Shown here: piece by piece, positions 60,692 through 64,000 of the stretch
Position numbering within the stretch: position 1 is the stretch's first letter
Layout of the letters: every line of letters begins with the position of its first letter
NCBI GenBank assembly: GCA_023213395.1
Contig: CM041465.1
Location: forward strand, 108,631,741 to 108,695,740
Direction: 5' to 3'
Length of the DNA stretch: 64,000 nucleotides
DNA from: Cycas panzhihuaensis
Lineage: Eukaryota > Cycadophyta
The notes under the pieces: generated by a model
What the model was told of the DNA's origin: nothing
The model's database searches: none
Seen by the model: only the letters and a program-made list of their open reading frames with translations
Position numbers and translations under genes: made by a program

Positions 60692-63452
60692 TGGATGTAT
60701 ATCTACAGGATGGTCACTATGCTCAATAGGAATGAAGATGGTCAACAATTAATGTTGAGGGTGTGGATGAGAACCTATAAGTAAAGGGAACATTATGCAG
60801 GGCGTCTGTGCGCTAGAGCGTGAGTTCAGGACCCATGAATAGCACCCAACTACCTTGGAGTAGCTTTCGATTCGAAAGAAAAGATGCATGCAAGGTAACC
60901 TGGATGGTCTCAAGAGGAAGGTCCTCCCACCCTTGGATGGCTGAAAGGAAAGAAGAGGAATCCTCAATGGGGTTTTCTATAATGAAGGAAAATAAAGGTG
61001 ATAGGGTATAGGCAAAGGGCTTAGGATGAATATGAGTAAGCTTCCCTAGATTATTTGGTTTAGACAAATACAACTAAGGGAAGGAGTAAGAAATGGACTA
61101 ATAAGGTAACTCTTTCCTTTTCTCTCATTTTCACTCAATAAACAAAGGATAAGAGAAAAAAAGAAGTACAAACAACTCGCATATAAGCAAGCGAACTAAA
61201 TGAGATGCATCTATGGGTATTTTTGGGATGGATAGGAAAAAGAAGGAGAAATGTATTTCCTACTATGCCCTTTTCTATAAAAAAATAAAAATGCAACGTT
61301 CTTACGTAAAAGATATAAGTAGTTAATTAATTTCTGATTTTTTCTCTTATGTGACCTATTAGATTAATATAATAGATTTAGTACAAAAGTAGAAAAAGGA
61401 AAAGAGGCAGCGGGAAAGAGGGATGAAACGTACCTAGAAAGTGTGGCAGTCAATGAAGGACCTTACTTATGCGCAACGTATGCCCTCTAGCTACTTGGTT
61501 AATGTGTGACCAAGGTTGATGCGGAAGACAGGGGATTCCTTACCTTCCCCTTATAAGAGATAAGCAAAACGGAAAAGATAAGGGAAATAAACGAAACAGA
61601 AGAGAAAAGAAGGGTAAGGGTTTACCCAAAACCAGATGTCCTTTTCGTTCGCAGATGTTGCTTCAAACCTACACACACAAGTGTTTCTCCCTCCCAAGAA
61701 GGGGCTATAAGAAGGCTATATGTATGCAAATATATGTAATGTGAATGCTAAAACATTATATTAAATTAAAGTAACTACTGTTACAAATAACTCCACTTTC
61801 CTCAAGCAAACCACACACATCAAGCAAGAAAAGGGAAAAGGCAGCCTCAAGATGGAAAAACCCTCCGTTGAAGTCCTCCACATAACTTTTAGGTACAACA
61901 AGGTAGGGGTATGTGGTAGTTTATGGAAAACCAACAAGTATGAGAATGTGTGGAGTAAGATGTTGCAAAGATACCAAGATAACATAGTCACTATGGACAA
62001 CGATCTATCACACAAGTCTCACCAAAAGCCCTAAGGGACACCAGGCAAAGTTAGGTGTGTGAAGGAGGCCCAAAAGAGGGGCGTGCAATCTTAAAATCAT
62101 CACAACAAGGGTTGTGTGTGCTGATATCCAGTGCAGGTCGAGACTCCACCTTCTCCTAGTTAACTCAAAGAAAGCATGGAAGTAGGAGAAGAAAGACGGG
62201 AAGGGGTTTGCCCTTGGGGAGTAGGTCTGAGTGGGATGGATCCCATCTTACTCCCTTTGCCTAGTCTTTATGAGCCTTCTCCTGCTACTTTCTTGAAGAA
62301 AACTAGTGAAGAAATGGGGTGGAAACAGGAGAGTACAAAGCTAAACTCAAAGAAAGATAATTTTTACTATAGCTAAAATGGAAGAGAGCAGGAAAATATA
62401 TTTGAAAATGAGTCTAATATAGAAATAATACACATAAAAACTTTGAAAATAAGACCAAAGGTATTTGTTGGGATGAGTCTAGGGTGGATTTGCCCCTGCA
62501 ACTAGCGAGAAAGAGGAGATCCTACAGGCTTTACAGGAGGTTTCCATAAGAAAGGTTGTGGAAGACACTTGTTGATGCGTAGTTGAAGGAGAACCACGAA
62601 AATCTTGCTTGAAAGTGCTTGGAGGAGGGCCTCCCACCACAGAGAAGAGATGTTGCAGGCAGGCCCTGAGTTGAAGTAGTAGGAAATGCAGGCTTGCAGA
62701 CACACCTGTGGAAAAGCAGAGGAAAGGAGCATAAACGTAGTAGTAGAATGTGAAGTTAGAGAGCTAAGAGATGTGAAATGATAATCTTTTTTAGATTTCT
62801 ACTCATCTCAACCCTAATCGAGTGTTTACGGCATGAATAGGGCTAAGTTGGGCACTTGGCCACGTGGCAATTACCACGGAAGACATAAAAAATAAGTTGC
62901 AATAGTCACACCATGGTAAACTTCGCAGTATTGCTTAGTTTACAGCGTTGCAGGAATACGAAGCCAAAATGACTACAATTAAGGTTCTGGGAGTCATATA
63001 AAAGGTATATCAAGCCTTAGAAGGGGCTGGCCCTCCTGTCTAGGTGGCTAGGGATAGTCTACGACACATACAAATTAGACCAAATGAATCATCAAGGGCT
63101 AAAGTTCCTAGAAATGTTGTGATAGGGACACAAGGTCAAGGTATGAGCGGGTTATACAAGTCAAGTAAGGCTTGAGGTGATGTGGAGGTAGCACAGAGGG
63201 TTGTAGAGTGCCATGGGGATGCTTACCTTACGGAAAGGTAGGTCCCATAGGTCGTCATAAGCGCACAATATGACAAGCAGTATGATCAAGCAAATAGACG
63301 CAAGGTGAGCATGTAAATGAAGCAATTAGTCATGCAATGAGATAATACTTCTATCAACCTTTCCTAAGAAATAGTAAAAGTGAAAAGGGAGAAGCATACT
63401 TGTGCTTACCTAAGTCGACCTATCTGTATCCATTCCCAGTAGCTGGAAAACA
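60692..63452 (-). repeat. E7 3' LTR
   Basis: 2761 bp, minus strand, TGTTTTCC at 63452 to ATACATCCA. G-box CACGTG at 62861-62866 with TGGCAATTACCACGG beside it. Donor-like TTAGGTAAGCACAAG near 63405. Palindrome at the start has two changed positions (CCAGCTACTGG). Confidence 0.93.
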
Positions 63453-63462
63453 CTGCCCCCTT
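63453..63462 (-). other. E7 polypurine tract
   Basis: Minus strand AAGGGGGCAG next to the LTR start; probably the family's original PPT. Confidence 0.85.
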
Positions 63463-63535
63463 GGTAGCAAAGCCTCGTTGCTCGAAATCATGGTGCGATG
63501 GCAAATGCTGGCAATAGACTGTCAGTAGTACATGC

Positions 63536-63537
63536 GC

Positions 63538-63629
<92 letters not shown>

Positions 63630-63635
63630 ACATAC

Positions 63636-63685
<50 letters not shown>

Positions 63686-63698
63686 ATATATATGTATG

Positions 63699-63767
<69 letters not shown>

Positions 63768-63825
63768 ACATATATATATATATATATATATATGTGTATG
63801 TGTGTGTGTGTATATATATATATAT
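63536..63825. repeat. Long TA/TATG microsatellite in E7
   Basis: About 290 bases of (TA)n with (TATG)n, (TACA)n and (TG)n patches, largely self-complementary. The same spot in E1 (25634-25653) and E2 (17900-17930) has only about 20-30 bases of TA/CA. The Tyr/Ile-repeat open frames here are products of the repeat, not genes. Confidence 0.9.
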
Positions 63826-64000
63826 CAATCATAAGCAAAATAAGAGCTAAGGGTATCAGTGAGGGTTGTGGCGGGACACGTGGATACGAGAACAGGGGTG
63901 GAGATAACATAGGGGCTGCCTATTTGCCACTCGGGAATCGACAGAAAGCTAAGAGGGATGAGGGGGTTTCCCCCATCGTAAGAATGTAGAGAGGAATGTA
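63826..64000 (-). other. 3' internal tail of E7
   Basis: Inverse of E1 25500-25625 in outline (TCATAGGCAACCCCTATG-like, GTCTCCACC, GCCACAAC). No gene seen; the second RNase H would start beyond the window edge. Confidence 0.7.

Larger units (their letters stand above)
60692..64000 (-). mobile_element. E7: 3' end of a Tat-like retrotransposon, minus strand
   Basis: Its 3' LTR (60692-63452), PPT and about 0.5 kb of internal tail are visible; the rest lies right of the window. It is inserted in E6 gag; CTAGG (60687-60691) is the expected target duplication. The internal tail matches E1 and E2 (GTCTCCACC, CACGTG-type CCACAAC block near 63870-63910). Confidence 0.9.

Noticed and set aside
63406-63989. 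Long open frames with Tyr-Ile-His repeats on both strands
   Set aside because: They are translations of the TA/TATG microsatellite, present in several frames and both strands.

Overview
The whole window is built from LTR retrotransposons; I see no ordinary host gene, rRNA, tRNA gene or CRISPR array. Seven copies (called E1 to E7 here) belong to one Ty3/gypsy family, and one 0.6-kb scrap comes from a Ty1/copia element. The family looks like the plant Tat (Ogre/Retand-like) lineage. The signs are a retropepsin with a DN(S/G)S-type active site followed by a GRPW box, a Tat-style RT, an integrase with a GPF module and no chromodomain, LTRs of about 2.5-2.8 kb, a tRNA-Arg-like primer site, an extra RNase H and an extra antisense gene. 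The host is therefore a land plant with a large, repeat-rich genome. A gymnosperm or similar is plausible, but the sequence alone does not settle the species.

Layout. E2 (+, 3987-20599, complete, 16.6 kb) sits inside the protease gene of E1 (+, 1-28318, its 5' LTR cut by the window edge) and is flanked by the 5-bp target duplication GGGGA. E1 sits inside the 3' internal part of E3 (-, 28319-41467 visible). E3 sits at an intron border of the antisense gene of E4 (-, 41468-52440 visible). E4 sits in the untranslated leader of E5 (-, 52441-55104 visible). This is a five-deep nest of one family. To its right lie a copia integrase remnant (-, 55105-55736), then E6 (+, 55737-60691), whose gag is cut by E7 (-, 60692 to beyond 64000). 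The 3' LTRs of E3, E4 and E5 and most of E6 and E7 lie outside the window.

One element, read from E2: 5' LTR; PBS; short leader with a TTGGG/CCCAA hairpin; gag with a C-H-H-C knuckle, then protease, RT, RNase H and integrase, apparently all in one reading frame; a conserved hairpin just after the pol stop; a gene on the opposite strand with its own TATA box, at least one intron, a plant-mobile-domain-like exon and a coiled-coil/basic exon; a second RNase H back on the sense strand; polypurine tract; 3' LTR. Every copy is defective, through stops, frameshifts, catalytic substitutions and deletions. Many of the changes are C-to-T or G-to-A at CpG, as expected from methylated, silenced repeats, and the outer copies look more CpG-depleted than the inner ones.

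All similarities and identities were judged by eye, with no alignment program or database search.
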